Shown: positions 46,551 to 56,995, counted from the first letter of the stretch. The stretch: DNA of 64,000 nt from an uncultured Lachnospiraceae bacterium (GCA_946557105.1 CAMNSZ010000002.1:62001-126000), one strand, 5' to 3'. The notes: generated by a model from the letters alone, not told the origin. Numbers and translations are program-made.

Positions 46551-48863
46551 TTATTTAAATTTAAATGTGGTTGTCACCTTAAACAAATCTCCGTCCAGTT
46601 CAATGTCTATAGTTCCGCCCTGCAGCTCCAAAAAGCTCTTTGCTATGGCAAGTCCTAAGCCGCTTCCCTCTGTATTTCTTGACACATCTCCCCGCACAAA
46701 CCGATCTGTCAGCTCCTCCGGCTTTATCTTAATCTCTTCAGCTGTAATGTTCTTTAAGGTAATAACCACCGTGTCGTCAATACTAAAGCCGTTCACATAT
46801 ACTCTCGTTCCTGCAAGCGCATACTTTGCAATATTTCCAAACAGATTTTCATAAATACGATAGGTTTTCTGACTGTCCAAAGGCAGGATAAGTTTCTCGT
46901 CAGTAAGATTCATCCTAAGATCCAGATTTGCTTCGGCAAGCTTATCGCCCATCTCGAAGGCAACCTGCTTAATCAGACTTATTATATCCACATCCGAAAT
47001 ATGGAGAGAAATACTGTGGGAATTTGCCTTACTCACCTCAAACAAATCCTCGATCAGAACCTTAAGTCTAAGAGATTTTCTTTCCAGTATCTGAAGATAT
47101 TCGCAGCGCTGCTCCTTTGTAATGTTTTCGTCCTTCATCAAGTCAATATACGTAATTATTGCCGTCAAAGGTGTTTTTAAGTCGTGGGATACATTTGTGA
47201 TAAGCTCTGCCTTCATACGCTGACTCTTAGTCTCATCCTCCACCGCCTTTTTAAAACCCCTTTGAATACGGAATATCTGAGGCTTAAAAGGCTCGAAAAC
47301 CCCTATATCCTCCACGATTGCAACATTTAAATTCCCTTCTGCCATCTCATTGGTAGCCTTAAGAAGAATTCCGTATTTTTTCTGCAAATCGCTGATATAC
47401 TTACGCAATACAAGATATAATAATAGGGAGTACACTATGGTAATCGCAAAGCCTCCGAACCACAGACTGCTTATAAGAAACAAAACAACCGCGTTTACAA
47501 GCACAATTTTCAAAATCAGTCTGTTTGCTTTCTTTGTCACGTCAAAATGAGTGAGCGCCTCATACAAATTAACCGATTTTCTTTTGACAAAAGGAAAAAT
47601 CCGGTATAACAGACAACGTCTCTTAATAAATGCCTTAAAGCCCATAGCATGCAATACGCGCATCTGGATTCCAAAGTACCATATACACATAAAGTATATT
47701 AAAAGCGCTAAAATATTCAGGCAATATGCCGCCACAAAAGCCAACTCGTAAGGAATATACCCTAACCCTGCTTCCAACAGTCTCTTTGCGGTATCCCCCA
47801 GACAGACTTCAGCCGCCATTGTCAATACATTCGGAAGCAAAATCACAATGAGCAGACCTATTAGCACAAGCGCCTCTAAGGGCAATGCAATTTGATTCCA
47901 AGGCAGCTTTTCTTTCGGCACCGCTTTGATACATGGAGCAAATAGGGCAAGCAAAAGGATTATCAGCGCAATAATCAACATCAGATTACCTGCTCCCGAC
48001 TCGACAAATAAATTGAAATTTGAACCGTTATAATAAATCGCATTGACTGTCATATACCGGTCGCCTATTACAAAGCTATACTCCTCCGACGCTCCCCTTT
48101 CCCATTCCTCTAAGCTGACACAATAAGTAATTTTACAGTTTCTGGGCTTTACAAGACAAAAAAAGGGTAACGATGAACTGCTCTCATGGGTATAGTTATC
48201 AAGAATTTTCCCGAGCTCACTGTTACGTATGACCTCGTTTGCAGTTTTATAAAGCTGCGAGGTATTCACTCCGCGCACCTCGTTAGAAAGCGTGACATTT
48301 CCGGCATCATCAAACACAAAGCTTATAGAAAAATACTGATTCTCCAAAGAAAAATTGGTATAATCAAAATTTGAGATAACTGCCCCCGTGTTCAAATCCT
48401 CCACACAATAATCATAGTTGGCATTGAGGCTTCTAAAACATTTCTCCAAATCGGCGAAATATTCCATAACGCCTTTCTGGTAATTGATAAAGAGAGCCAC
48501 CTCCCCCTCATTGACAATACCTCCTGTGACATCGGTGTAAGCGCCCAAGTCGTCCGAAACCTTCGTTTCAAGCGCCTCATCCCAAATCCATTCATATCCT
48601 TCGTCAGGTTTTAAATATAACTCCAGATAGCTTGCGTCAGTCTCGTTTACTTTATTGTACAGGTCACGATACAGCAGATAATTGCTTTGATAAATCCAAA
48701 GGAGATTATTCTCCGATTCCATTGGGCTGACATCAAAGTCTTCCACATAGTTCCTAAAATCCCCATATAAAGCCGTGAACGCCAATGAAAAGAACAATGC
48801 AATACAGATACCCCATATAAGCCATTTATAGCTTGAAGATTTTTCTCCTTTTTCCTTTTCCAT
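46551..48863 (-). CDS. Sensor histidine kinase, large multi-membrane input domain
   Basis: About 770 residues. N-terminal helix (about 14-32), a long extracellular region (about 35-280), then several membrane segments (about 290-500) and the kinase core: ITNVSHDLKTPLTAII with phospho-His at about 560, N-box NLFGNIAKYA, and GSGLGLAIAK. The input is unknown; the large exterior part suggests sensing of an envelope signal. The ATG at 48863 has GGGAG just upstream. The response regulator gene is 48 nt upstream, same strand. Confidence 0.93.
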   Translation of the reverse strand: MEKEKGEKSSSYKWLIWGICIALFFSLAFTALYGDFRNYVEDFDVSPMESENNLLWIYQSNYLLYRDLYNKVNETDASYLELYLKPDEGYEWIWDEALETKVSDDLGAYTDVTGGIVNEGEVALFINYQKGVMEYFADLEKCFRSLNANYDYCVEDLNTGAVISNFDYTNFSLENQYFSISFVFDDAGNVTLSNEVRGVNTSQLYKTANEVIRNSELGKILDNYTHESSSSLPFFCLVKPRNCKITYCVSLEEWERGASEEYSFVIGDRYMTVNAIYYNGSNFNLFVESGAGNLMLIIALIILLLALFAPCIKAVPKEKLPWNQIALPLEALVLIGLLIVILLPNVLTMAAEVCLGDTAKRLLEAGLGYIPYELAFVAAYCLNILALLIYFMCIWYFGIQMRVLHAMGFKAFIKRRCLLYRIFPFVKRKSVNLYEALTHFDVTKKANRLILKIVLVNAVVLFLISSLWFGGFAITIVYSLLLYLVLRKYISDLQKKYGILLKATNEMAEGNLNVAIVEDIGVFEPFKPQIFRIQRGFKKAVEDETKSQRMKAELITNVSHDLKTPLTAIITYIDLMKDENITKEQRCEYLQILERKSLRLKVLIEDLFEVSKANSHSISLHISDVDIISLIKQVAFEMGDKLAEANLDLRMNLTDEKLILPLDSQKTYRIYENLFGNIAKYALAGTRVYVNGFSIDDTVVITLKNITAEEIKIKPEELTDRFVRGDVSRNTEGSGLGLAIAKSFLELQGGTIDIELDGDLFKVTTTFKFK

Positions 48864-48911
48864 ATCGCTCCCATCCGTCCGCTTCGGCGGACACAATAAC
48901 AATTCCTTGTG

Positions 48912-49622
48912 TCATTGTTTGTCAATCTTATATCCCACTCCCCAGACCACCTTTAAATATTTAGGATTCTTGGGATCTAACTCGATTTTTTCCCTGATAT
49001 TCCTCACATGGACCATAATGGTGTCCGTGTTGATTGCTTTTTCATTCCAGACCCGCTCATATATCTCGTCGGCTGAAAACACTCTTCCCGGATTCTTGAT
49101 TAAAAGCTGGACAATCTTAAATTCCATAGGCGTCAGCTTGACAGGCTCTCCGTCCACGCTGACCTCCACGGTGTCTTCGTTCAGCTCCAAGCCTCCGATA
49201 GTATAGACATGTTCATTTGCAAGCTCACCCTTTATTGCGGATAAATATTTTGAGTATCTGCGCAAATGAGAATTTACTCTTGCAATCAATTCAAGAGGCG
49301 TAAAGGGCTTGGTAACATAATCGTCGGCGCCCATATTAAGCCCCATGATCTTGTCTACCTCCTCGGATTTTGCCGAAAGCATAATCACCGGGAAATCATA
49401 ATTCATCATGCGCAGCTTCATGAGCATGGTCACTCCGTCCATTACCGGCATCATAATATCCACAATCGCCAAATGTATTTCGTGCTGCTCCAACACCTCC
49501 AGACCCGACTTACCGTTCGCTGCCTGAAAGACCTCATAGCCCTGATTCTTCAGGTAAATCTCAATTCCTTCCCTGATATCCTTATCATCTTCCACTACTA
49601 AAATACGATATTTGCCTTCCAT
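48912..49622 (-). CDS. OmpR/PhoB-family response regulator
   Basis: 236 residues. Receiver domain with acidic pocket VEDDKDIREGIEIYL, phospho-Asp in LAIVDIMMPVMDG, T/S and Lys in MLSAKSEEVD and VTKPFTPLELIAR; DNA-binding winged helix with LTPMEFKIVQLLI, NPGRVFSADEIYERVW and VWGVGYKID. Partner of the histidine kinase downstream; the pair resembles VanR/VanS in layout, target genes unknown. Good promoter upstream. Confidence 0.95.
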   Translation of the reverse strand: MEGKYRILVVEDDKDIREGIEIYLKNQGYEVFQAANGKSGLEVLEQHEIHLAIVDIMMPVMDGVTMLMKLRMMNYDFPVIMLSAKSEEVDKIMGLNMGADDYVTKPFTPLELIARVNSHLRRYSKYLSAIKGELANEHVYTIGGLELNEDTVEVSVDGEPVKLTPMEFKIVQLLIKNPGRVFSADEIYERVWNEKAINTDTIMVHVRNIREKIELDPKNPKYLKVVWGVGYKIDKQ

Positions 49623-49666
49623 ACAATACCCATCCTCACTCGTCTTCTATTTTATGCAATGATTTT

Positions 49667-49695
49667 ATTATATAGGCGAATTGTATTTATAGCAA
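49667..49695 (-). promoter_or_regulatory. Promoter of the two-component operon
   Basis: TTGCTA (49690-49695), 17 nt, TATAAT (49667-49672) on the minus strand. Confidence 0.75.
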
Positions 49696-50013
49696 CTGAT
49701 TCTTCCTTTATAGAAGTCACTTTTTGCGCCGTTAAGCCTTAAAACTCCCCGATATCCCTCCGTTTGTTAAAGTATATAGAAAAAAAATAAAGTATAGACA
49801 CACAAAAATTGCAAGAATTTCTAAAGATATTTAAAGAAAAAAAGAAGGCGGCCTATCACACTACCTTCCTTTAACGTCGCTGCCTTATCAAGCTGCCTTA
49901 TCATTGCCAAGCACCTTAAATCAAATTTTATTGACTGCTCTTATTTACAGCTCTCTCTTTCTGTAAAAATTCCTACCCATTTTTAAACGAACAAAAATTC
50001 TAAATATTTATCC

Positions 50014-50054
50014 ATACAAAAAAAGTGCCGCAAAGGGCGGCACTTTTTTGTATG
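50014..50054 (-). terminator. Terminator of the ilv operon
   Basis: GTGCCGC and GCGGCAC with flanking A6/T6 and ATAC/GTAT pairs form about 17 bp with one bulge; U-rich on both strands, so bidirectional. Downstream of ilvC. Confidence 0.85.
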
Positions 50055-50211
50055 CTCTTATACAATTTCAAAATGCTGCAGGCGGCGCTTTGGGGTAAAT
50101 CCGAAAATTTACCCCTTAATATAAAATCCGGCCTCTGCCGCCAAGGTATACCTCTTATACTATTCGCCAAACATGCGCACCTGTCCGGCTCACTGTCCAC
50201 ATAAATTGTAA

Positions 50212-51297
<1,086 letters not shown>

Positions 51298-51328
51298 CTA
51301 ACGTTTCCCTAGAGCTAACAACATTAAA

Positions 51329-51838
51329 TTATAGCATGGTGACATTCTCTACGCCGCGGCCCAAGCCTGCAATGCCTGTTCTTGCGAGCTCCAAAATCTC
51401 ATAATCCCTAAGAAGCGCCACAAAGGCGTCAATCTTACTCTGGTTTCCTGTAAGCTCTGCAATGATGCTTTCCGGAGACACATCAATTATATTGGCGCGA
51501 AAAATATTTGCAACGGAAATTACGCTCTCCCGCTGCTGTGCCGTCACCCTGACCTTTATCAGCACAAGCTCACGATATACGCTCTCCTCCGGCTTTAATT
51601 CCTTAATATCCCGCACGTCCACAAGCTTGCTCACCTGCTTTTCAATCTGTTCTAAAATCTCGTCGTCTCCGCTTGCCACAATGGTGATTCTGGTATATCT
51701 GGGGTCTGCCGTAACGCCTGCCGTAATGCTCTCGATATTGTACCCGCGCCTTGAGAACAGACCTGATATCCTGCTCAAAACGCCCGATGTATTATCTACC
51801 AATAACTGGAAAACCTTCTTCTGCATAGTAATAACCAT
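51329..51838 (-). CDS. ilvN: Acetolactate synthase small (regulatory) subunit
   Basis: 169 residues. ACT domain with SGVLSRISGLFSRRGYNIES, DPRYTRITIVASGDDEIL and QIEKQVSKLVDVRDIKEL, then the C-terminal ALS_ss domain. It carries valine feedback to IlvB. This copy keeps the conserved RRGYNI. It has its own promoter (51914-51942) and leader hairpin, and is followed by ilvC, so it is expressed as an ilvN-ilvC unit. Start 51838 or 51826 (MQKKVFQ). Confidence 0.92.
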   Translation of the reverse strand: MVITMQKKVFQLLVDNTSGVLSRISGLFSRRGYNIESITAGVTADPRYTRITIVASGDDEILEQIEKQVSKLVDVRDIKELKPEESVYRELVLIKVRVTAQQRESVISVANIFRANIIDVSPESIIAELTGNQSKIDAFVALLRDYEILELARTGIAGLGRGVENVTML

Positions 51839-51860
51839 GCTCCCTTCTCAAACTTTAGAT

Positions 51861-51904
51861 TAGGGTATGCCGCAATATTTTTATATAAATCCATACATAC
51901 CCTA
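51861..51904 (-). promoter_or_regulatory. Leader hairpin upstream of the second ilvN
   Basis: TAGGGTATG and CATACCCTA pair perfectly over 9 bp around a 26-nt loop inside the leader. No T-box or U-tract is visible; an attenuator or stability element is possible. Confidence 0.4.
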
Positions 51905-51913
51905 CAATTTATA

Positions 51914-51942
51914 AATATAACAAGTTCCATACGGAATGTCAA
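51914..51942 (-). promoter_or_regulatory. Promoter of ilvN-ilvC
   Basis: TTGACA (51937-51942), 17 nt, TATATT (51914-51919) on the minus strand, with a TTCC-GTAT-GGAA repeat in the spacer. Confidence 0.8.
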
Positions 51943-52030
51943 TAAAAACCAACCTTAGCTCCGGTCTGAATATAATCCTTTGGTCTTTTATCCATACTCG
52001 GTCGGTCAACCGGACTTTGACAGGGTTCCC

Positions 52031-52519
52031 TTAATCGTTCTCGATGCATTTTGATAAAGCAAGGGTTCCTGTTCTCGCTACCTCCACCACACTGATTGTC
52101 TGCAGCATGGTAATCATAAGCTGGATTTTATCAGGCGTATTGCATATCTGAATCATCATAAAATGCTTGGACATATCAACGATTTCCGCCTTCATAATCT
52201 CACACAGCTCCATAATGTCGCGCCGATTACTCTTGTTATACTTAATTTTTATCAGCATAAGCTCTCTGGTAATACATTGCTGCTCCGCGAAGGTTTTGAC
52301 CTTAATGACATCCAGCTTTTTGTTAAGCTGCTTTTCAATCTGCTCTATGGTACGCTCGTCTCCGCTGCTTACTATAGTCATGCAGGACACGGCAGGGTCG
52401 TCCGTCTCACCCACCGCAAGACTGTCAATATTATAACATCTTCTGGAAAAGAGCCCGGCAACCTTGCAAAGGACGCCCGAACGGTTCTCCACCAACACGG
52501 AATAAATTCTCTTCTTCAT
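52031..52519 (-). CDS. ilvH: Acetolactate synthase small subunit, divergent copy
   Basis: 162 residues, ACT-domain regulatory subunit. SGVLCKVAGLFSRRCYNID replaces the invariant Gly of RRGYNI with Cys, and the C-terminal half is less like IlvN. It lies directly after ilvB (12 nt) and so probably binds that catalytic subunit, while the second copy sits with ilvC. Whether the altered ACT site still binds valine is unknown. Confidence 0.88.
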   Translation of the reverse strand: MKKRIYSVLVENRSGVLCKVAGLFSRRCYNIDSLAVGETDDPAVSCMTIVSSGDERTIEQIEKQLNKKLDVIKVKTFAEQQCITRELMLIKIKYNKSNRRDIMELCEIMKAEIVDMSKHFMMIQICNTPDKIQLMITMLQTISVVEVARTGTLALSKCIEND

Positions 52520-52530
52520 AGCCGTTCCTC

Positions 52531-54147
52531 CTACTTCACCAAATCCATGGGATCAATCAGACACTCAAGCAGTATGGATTCATCATTTTTCAAAAAGGTA
52601 TCAAGAGTTTCCTCCGCCTTCTGCATATCACACAGCCGTAAGAAGGGCATATCATAGGCCGCCGCCAGCTTCTCCAGATCCGGACTTCCCGAAAGATCAA
52701 CCACGGAATAATGATCCTTATAGGTATAATGCTGGTATTCCCGGACCATGCCCAGATAATTATTTTTCAATACGATAATCTTCACCGGAACCTTGTGCTG
52801 CCTCATGGTGGCAAGCTCCATCATAGACATCTGGAAGGAGCCGTCGCCGCAGACTGCAATAACCTGCTTATCGGGCGCCGCAAGCTTGGCGCCCATGGCG
52901 GCAGGAATGGAATAGCCCATGGTTCCCATGCCGCCGGAGGTAAGGAATCTGCCTTTTTTTACTATATGATAACCGCAAGACCAAATTTGGTTTTGACCCA
53001 CGTCGGCAACATATATACCGTCCTCCTGCATTTTCTCGGACAACAGGGTTATAAACGCCGCCGGATCCACATAATCGGGATTCGGGGTACGCTTCTTCTC
53101 CATGGTCTTTCGATATTCTTCCAAATCGGTAATCCATTCCTCATAATTACAGGAGAACTCCTCCTTTGAAAAATCCTCGAAAATATGTCTGACGTCTCCT
53201 ACCAGAGGAATGGTCGCACCTGCATTTTTGCCAATTTCCGCCGGATCCACGTCAATATGAACCAGCACCTTTCCCTTTGTTATCAAATCCGGCTGGTTCA
53301 CCGCCCGGTCAGCCACGCGCGCCCCCACCATAATCAGCAAATCCGATTCATTCATGGCACGGTTGGCATATGCCTTACCGTTGTTGCCCACCATACCGAA
53401 ATACAGCGGATGCTTTGTGGGCATTACACCGATACCCATCATCGTTGAAACTACGGGAATCTTGTATTTTTCCGAGAAGGCTCTAAGCTCTCCCGAGGCC
53501 TCGCTCAAATGAACGCCGCCCCCTGCGCAGATAATAGGACGCTTTGCCTTTTCCAGCTCCTTAATAACCTTTTTGATCTGTACAGCGTTCCCCTTGACCG
53601 TAGGCTTATAAGTACGCATATTTACCTTTTCGGGATATTCAAATTTATCCATAGCAGCATTTTGGATATCAATGGGAATGTCTATCAAAACAGGCCCCTT
53701 TCTTCCCGTGTTGGCAATGTGGAACGCCTCCTTGAAAATGCGTGGAATATCCTTTACATTGCGAACCAAATAGCTGTATTTTACAAAGGATTCCACCGCT
53801 CCCGTAATATCTGCCTCCTGAAAAACATCGCTGCCCAAAAGCTCGCTGTTTACCTGTCCGGTAATGCAAATAAGAGGAATACTGTCCGCAAAGGCGGTGG
53901 CGATGCCGGTAATCACATTGGTTGCGCCGGGACCCGATGTGACCGCACAGACTGCGGCTTTTCCCGTGACTCTCGCCACGCCGCTGGCCGCATGGGCTGC
54001 GTTCTGCTCCGTGCGGATAAGAATCGTGCGTATATCCGATTCCAAAATACTATTATAAAAAGGGCAGATTGCAACACCGGGATAACCGAACACAACCTTT
54101 ACGTCCTCAGCCTCCAAACACTTAATAATGGCGTCTGCTCCGTTCAT
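52531..54147 (-). CDS. ilvB: Acetolactate synthase large subunit
   Basis: About 538 residues. Thiamine-diphosphate enzyme that makes acetolactate from pyruvate (or acetohydroxybutyrate). DVKVVFGYPGVAICPFY, RTEQNAAHAASGVARVTGKAAV (Glu of the ThDP site), GGMGTMGYSIPAAMGAKLA and CGDGSFQMSMMELATM with NNYLGMVREYQ. Start at 54147 (MNGADAIIKC), 8 nt after GGAGG. First gene of ilvB-ilvH; weak promoter boxes only in the gap to metH. Confidence 0.97.
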   Translation of the reverse strand: MNGADAIIKCLEAEDVKVVFGYPGVAICPFYNSILESDIRTILIRTEQNAAHAASGVARVTGKAAVCAVTSGPGATNVITGIATAFADSIPLICITGQVNSELLGSDVFQEADITGAVESFVKYSYLVRNVKDIPRIFKEAFHIANTGRKGPVLIDIPIDIQNAAMDKFEYPEKVNMRTYKPTVKGNAVQIKKVIKELEKAKRPIICAGGGVHLSEASGELRAFSEKYKIPVVSTMMGIGVMPTKHPLYFGMVGNNGKAYANRAMNESDLLIMVGARVADRAVNQPDLITKGKVLVHIDVDPAEIGKNAGATIPLVGDVRHIFEDFSKEEFSCNYEEWITDLEEYRKTMEKKRTPNPDYVDPAAFITLLSEKMQEDGIYVADVGQNQIWSCGYHIVKKGRFLTSGGMGTMGYSIPAAMGAKLAAPDKQVIAVCGDGSFQMSMMELATMRQHKVPVKIIVLKNNYLGMVREYQHYTYKDHYSVVDLSGSPDLEKLAAAYDMPFLRLCDMQKAEETLDTFLKNDESILLECLIDPMDLVK

Positions 54148-54261
54148 AAATATCTCCTCCTTTTGATTTATCAATCGCCCCATATATCTCTCCAAACCGG
54201 CTGAGTATAATATGGACGCCTCTTCTTTAATTTTAAAAATACTGTTTTTTACTATATCACT

Positions 54262-56898
54262 TTAGCAGTCACAATTCAACCTTTTTGCCAGCTTCACCGC
54301 CTCTGCGGCATCCTTGGAATACCCGTCCGCGCCTATTTCGTCCGCGTATTCCTGTGTAATGACGGCGCCTCCTATCATCACCTTTGCGGAAAGCTTATTT
54401 TCTCTGACGGCTGCTATTACCTCTCGCATTCTCTGCATGGTGGTAGTCATCAGCGCGGATAATGCGATAATCTGCGCATTGTGCTCCTTCGCCGCCTGAA
54501 TGATTTTTTCCTTGGAAACATCCTTCCCCAAGTCAACGACCCTGAAACCGTAATTTTTCAGCATAAGAGCCACAAGGTTCTTTCCTATATCATGGATATC
54601 TCCCTCCACGGTGGCGATAACCACCACGGGCATATCCTTACTGTCACTTTCCTTTAAAAGCAGGGGCTCCAAAACTTCAATGGCATTTTTCATCGCCTCG
54701 GCGCTGGCTATCAGCTGAGGGAGGAAGTATTTTCCTTTGTCAAAATACTCACCCACCATATTGATTGCGGGAAGCAGCACATTATTCAACAGCTTGTCCG
54801 GCTCCTCCCCCTGAGATAACGCTTCTCTGGTCAGCTTGGCAATACCGTTTCTGTTTCCCTTTAAAACGGCATTATATAATACATGTGATTCCCCACTGTT
54901 TTGTACAACCGCTACATTGTGTGCCGCACCTGCGCCCTCACTGCCCAAGCCGTCCTGCCGTTCCTTACCTGTAACGCTTTCTGTGACCTTCTCCTGCACA
55001 GCCGTATTGTCTCCTTTGGCGTCCACCCTCACCTGCGTGCCTGAACCTATAATATCCCGCACAGCCTCAAGTTTTGCCTCCAACGTATCTATTTTAACCT
55101 GCAGCTCATTTTGAGAACCGACGCTTTGTTTTTCCCTGTTTTCTTTCACTTGATTGGCATATTCAATATATCGGATATCCGCCTCCTCCTTGGCAAGCAG
55201 CAAATCTGCAGCCAAGGCGCAGCTCACCAACAACTCCTGCGATGGGTTGGAAATTGCCATTGTAAGCCCTTCCCTTATTGCAAGAGTAAGAAAAGCCGTA
55301 TTAACATAGCTGCGCTTTGGCATTCCGAAGGAAATATTGGAAAGTCCGCAAATAGTAGCAAAGCCAAGCTCCTTACAATAACGAATAGTCTCCAAGACTT
55401 CAATGGCCGCTCTCTTATTGGCGCCTACAGTGGCGACCAAACCGTCCACAATAATATCCTCCCTGCTCATCCCGAGGGCAAGAGCTCCATCATAAATTTT
55501 TTGAATTATATGCTTTTTTTCGTCTAAATTTTCCGGCAGCCCCTTGTCTGAAAGCGGAAGCAATATAAACATCGCTCCGTACTTTGCCGCAATAGGCAGA
55601 AGCCTTTCAAATTTCCCGCTCTCCAACGAAACGGAATTAATCAATGCCCTTCCCGGATAATGCCGCAGCGCCGCCTCCAAAACCTCTACATAACTGGAAT
55701 CAAGTGACAATGGAAGGCTGGTAACACCGCTTATCTCATCAATGGCACGCAGCATCATTTCCTTTTCGTCAATACCGCTCATACCCATATTTACATCCAG
55801 AATCCGGGCGCCGCATGCCTCCTGCTCCTCGGCAAACTGCAGTACCTTTTCCATATTACCCTCTTTAAGCTGTGCCTGTAAAAGCTTTTTGCCTGTAGGA
55901 TTAATGCGTTCTCCCACAATAATAAATTTATCTGAAAGGCCAAAGGAAACCGTCTGACTCTCCGAAGTAAGATAACGAACTCCTTCCGGTCTTCTGGGAA
56001 CACAAACACGACTCTTCCTGCCGAATTTCTCACAAATTTTGCCGATATAGGACGGAGTCGTGCCACAGCATCCGCCTAAAACAGTAGCGCCCGCCTCAAC
56101 CAAAAGCTGCATTTCCTCCGCAAATTCCTCCGCCTCCATGTTGTAGCAGGTATTGCCGTCCTTGTCCAGACAAGGCAGCCCCGCATTAGGCTTGGCTATA
56201 ACAGGGATTGTGGTGACTGAGGCAAGCTTTGCTATAATCTCTCGCATTTGTGCGGGCCCCGTGGAACAATTGGCACCGACGGCACAAGCTCCCAGACTCT
56301 CGGCCACAACGGCAGCCGTTTTTGCGTCCGTGCCGTATAGAGTCCTTCCGTCTGCCTCAAAGGTCAGCGTCACCATCACGGGTAAATCACAGACCTCCTT
56401 TGCGGCAATCAAAGCCGCTCTCGTCTCGGCAAGACTCATCATGGTCTCTACCACCAAAAGGTCAACTCCCGCCTTCGCCAGAGCTATAACCTGTTCCTTA
56501 TAAATATTTATTAAATCCTCCAGCTCCATCTTACCGACAGGCTTTAACGCCTCACCCGTCATGGTCAAGTCCCCGGCAACATAAACTTGCCTGTCACTGT
56601 AAAGAGCCGCCTCCTTGGAAATTGCCACCAAATCCTTAATCATGGTCTCCATGTCATTCTCCAGATTATATTCCCGCAGCTTTATGCGGTTCGCCGTAAA
56701 TGTAGGCGCATAGAGAATATCTGTTCCTGCCGCCACATATTCTCTTTGTAACCGAAGCATGACCTCTTTGTGGTCTAAAATCCATCTTTCGGGACACACG
56801 CCTGCAGGCATACCCGCCTTTACCAGATTAGAGCCTGTAGCGCCGTCCAAATATAATATCCGCTCCCTTGACAAGGATAAAAATTCATCTTTTTTCAT
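54262..56898 (-). CDS. metH: Cobalamin-dependent methionine synthase (MetH-like, no reactivation domain)
   Basis: About 878 residues. Methyl-group transfer from methyltetrahydrofolate to homocysteine. N-terminal homocysteine domain with zinc cysteines in GANCSTGPAQM and LGGCCGTTPSYI, pterin domain with IIVGERINPTGKK, B12 cap and B12 domain with VEGDIHDIGKNLV (His ligand). The S-adenosylmethionine reactivation domain of E. coli MetH is absent, common in Clostridia. Between pterin and B12 parts (about residues 582-673) lies an unusual hydrophilic linker, so the protein is longer than most relatives. Start at 56898 (MKKDEFLSL). Confidence 0.92.
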   Translation of the reverse strand: MKKDEFLSLSRERILYLDGATGSNLVKAGMPAGVCPERWILDHKEVMLRLQREYVAAGTDILYAPTFTANRIKLREYNLENDMETMIKDLVAISKEAALYSDRQVYVAGDLTMTGEALKPVGKMELEDLINIYKEQVIALAKAGVDLLVVETMMSLAETRAALIAAKEVCDLPVMVTLTFEADGRTLYGTDAKTAAVVAESLGACAVGANCSTGPAQMREIIAKLASVTTIPVIAKPNAGLPCLDKDGNTCYNMEAEEFAEEMQLLVEAGATVLGGCCGTTPSYIGKICEKFGRKSRVCVPRRPEGVRYLTSESQTVSFGLSDKFIIVGERINPTGKKLLQAQLKEGNMEKVLQFAEEQEACGARILDVNMGMSGIDEKEMMLRAIDEISGVTSLPLSLDSSYVEVLEAALRHYPGRALINSVSLESGKFERLLPIAAKYGAMFILLPLSDKGLPENLDEKKHIIQKIYDGALALGMSREDIIVDGLVATVGANKRAAIEVLETIRYCKELGFATICGLSNISFGMPKRSYVNTAFLTLAIREGLTMAISNPSQELLVSCALAADLLLAKEEADIRYIEYANQVKENREKQSVGSQNELQVKIDTLEAKLEAVRDIIGSGTQVRVDAKGDNTAVQEKVTESVTGKERQDGLGSEGAGAAHNVAVVQNSGESHVLYNAVLKGNRNGIAKLTREALSQGEEPDKLLNNVLLPAINMVGEYFDKGKYFLPQLIASAEAMKNAIEVLEPLLLKESDSKDMPVVVIATVEGDIHDIGKNLVALMLKNYGFRVVDLGKDVSKEKIIQAAKEHNAQIIALSALMTTTMQRMREVIAAVRENKLSAKVMIGGAVITQEYADEIGADGYSKDAAEAVKLAKRLNCDC

Positions 56899-56955
56899 AC
56901 TTTCTCTCTTTTCTTTTACTGTCAACATATCAGTGCTTGCAATTTTGCTTTCCCT

Positions 56956-56984
56956 ATCATAACACATGGCGGAATTAATCGTAA
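56956..56984 (-). promoter_or_regulatory. Candidate metH promoter
   Basis: TTACGA (56979-56984), 17 nt, TATGAT (56956-56961) on the minus strand. No SAM-I, SAM-II or cobalamin riboswitch pattern is visible in the short leader. Confidence 0.5.
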
Positions 56985-56995
56985 AGGGTACGATT
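56977..56995. promoter_or_regulatory. Palindrome over the metH -35 box
   Basis: AATCGTA-AAGGG-TACGATT, perfect 7-bp arms, overlaps the candidate -35 hexamer and could bind a repressor; unidentified. Confidence 0.4.

Larger units (their letters stand above)
49623..50211. other. 589-nt intergenic region between ilvC and the response regulator
   Basis: No convincing gene. It holds the response-regulator promoter (49667-49695), an AT-rich stretch around 49770-49850, a 12-bp direct repeat (GCTGCCTTATCA at 49879-49890 and 49892-49903), the ilvC terminator (50014-50054) and a 9-bp hairpin GGGGTAAAT/ATTTACCCC at 50092-50115 in the ilvC 3' region. Confidence 0.6.

Noticed and set aside
49879..49903. 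CRISPR-like repeat
   Set aside because: Only two adjacent 12-bp units, no spacers, no cas genes.
50000..50200. Minus-strand open frame of 66 codons downstream of ilvC
   Set aside because: It runs through the ilvC terminator hairpin and has no start signal or family resemblance.
51839..52030. T-box riboswitch in the ilv cluster
   Set aside because: The conserved T-box sequence and the specifier loop are not found in the leader; only a simple hairpin is present.
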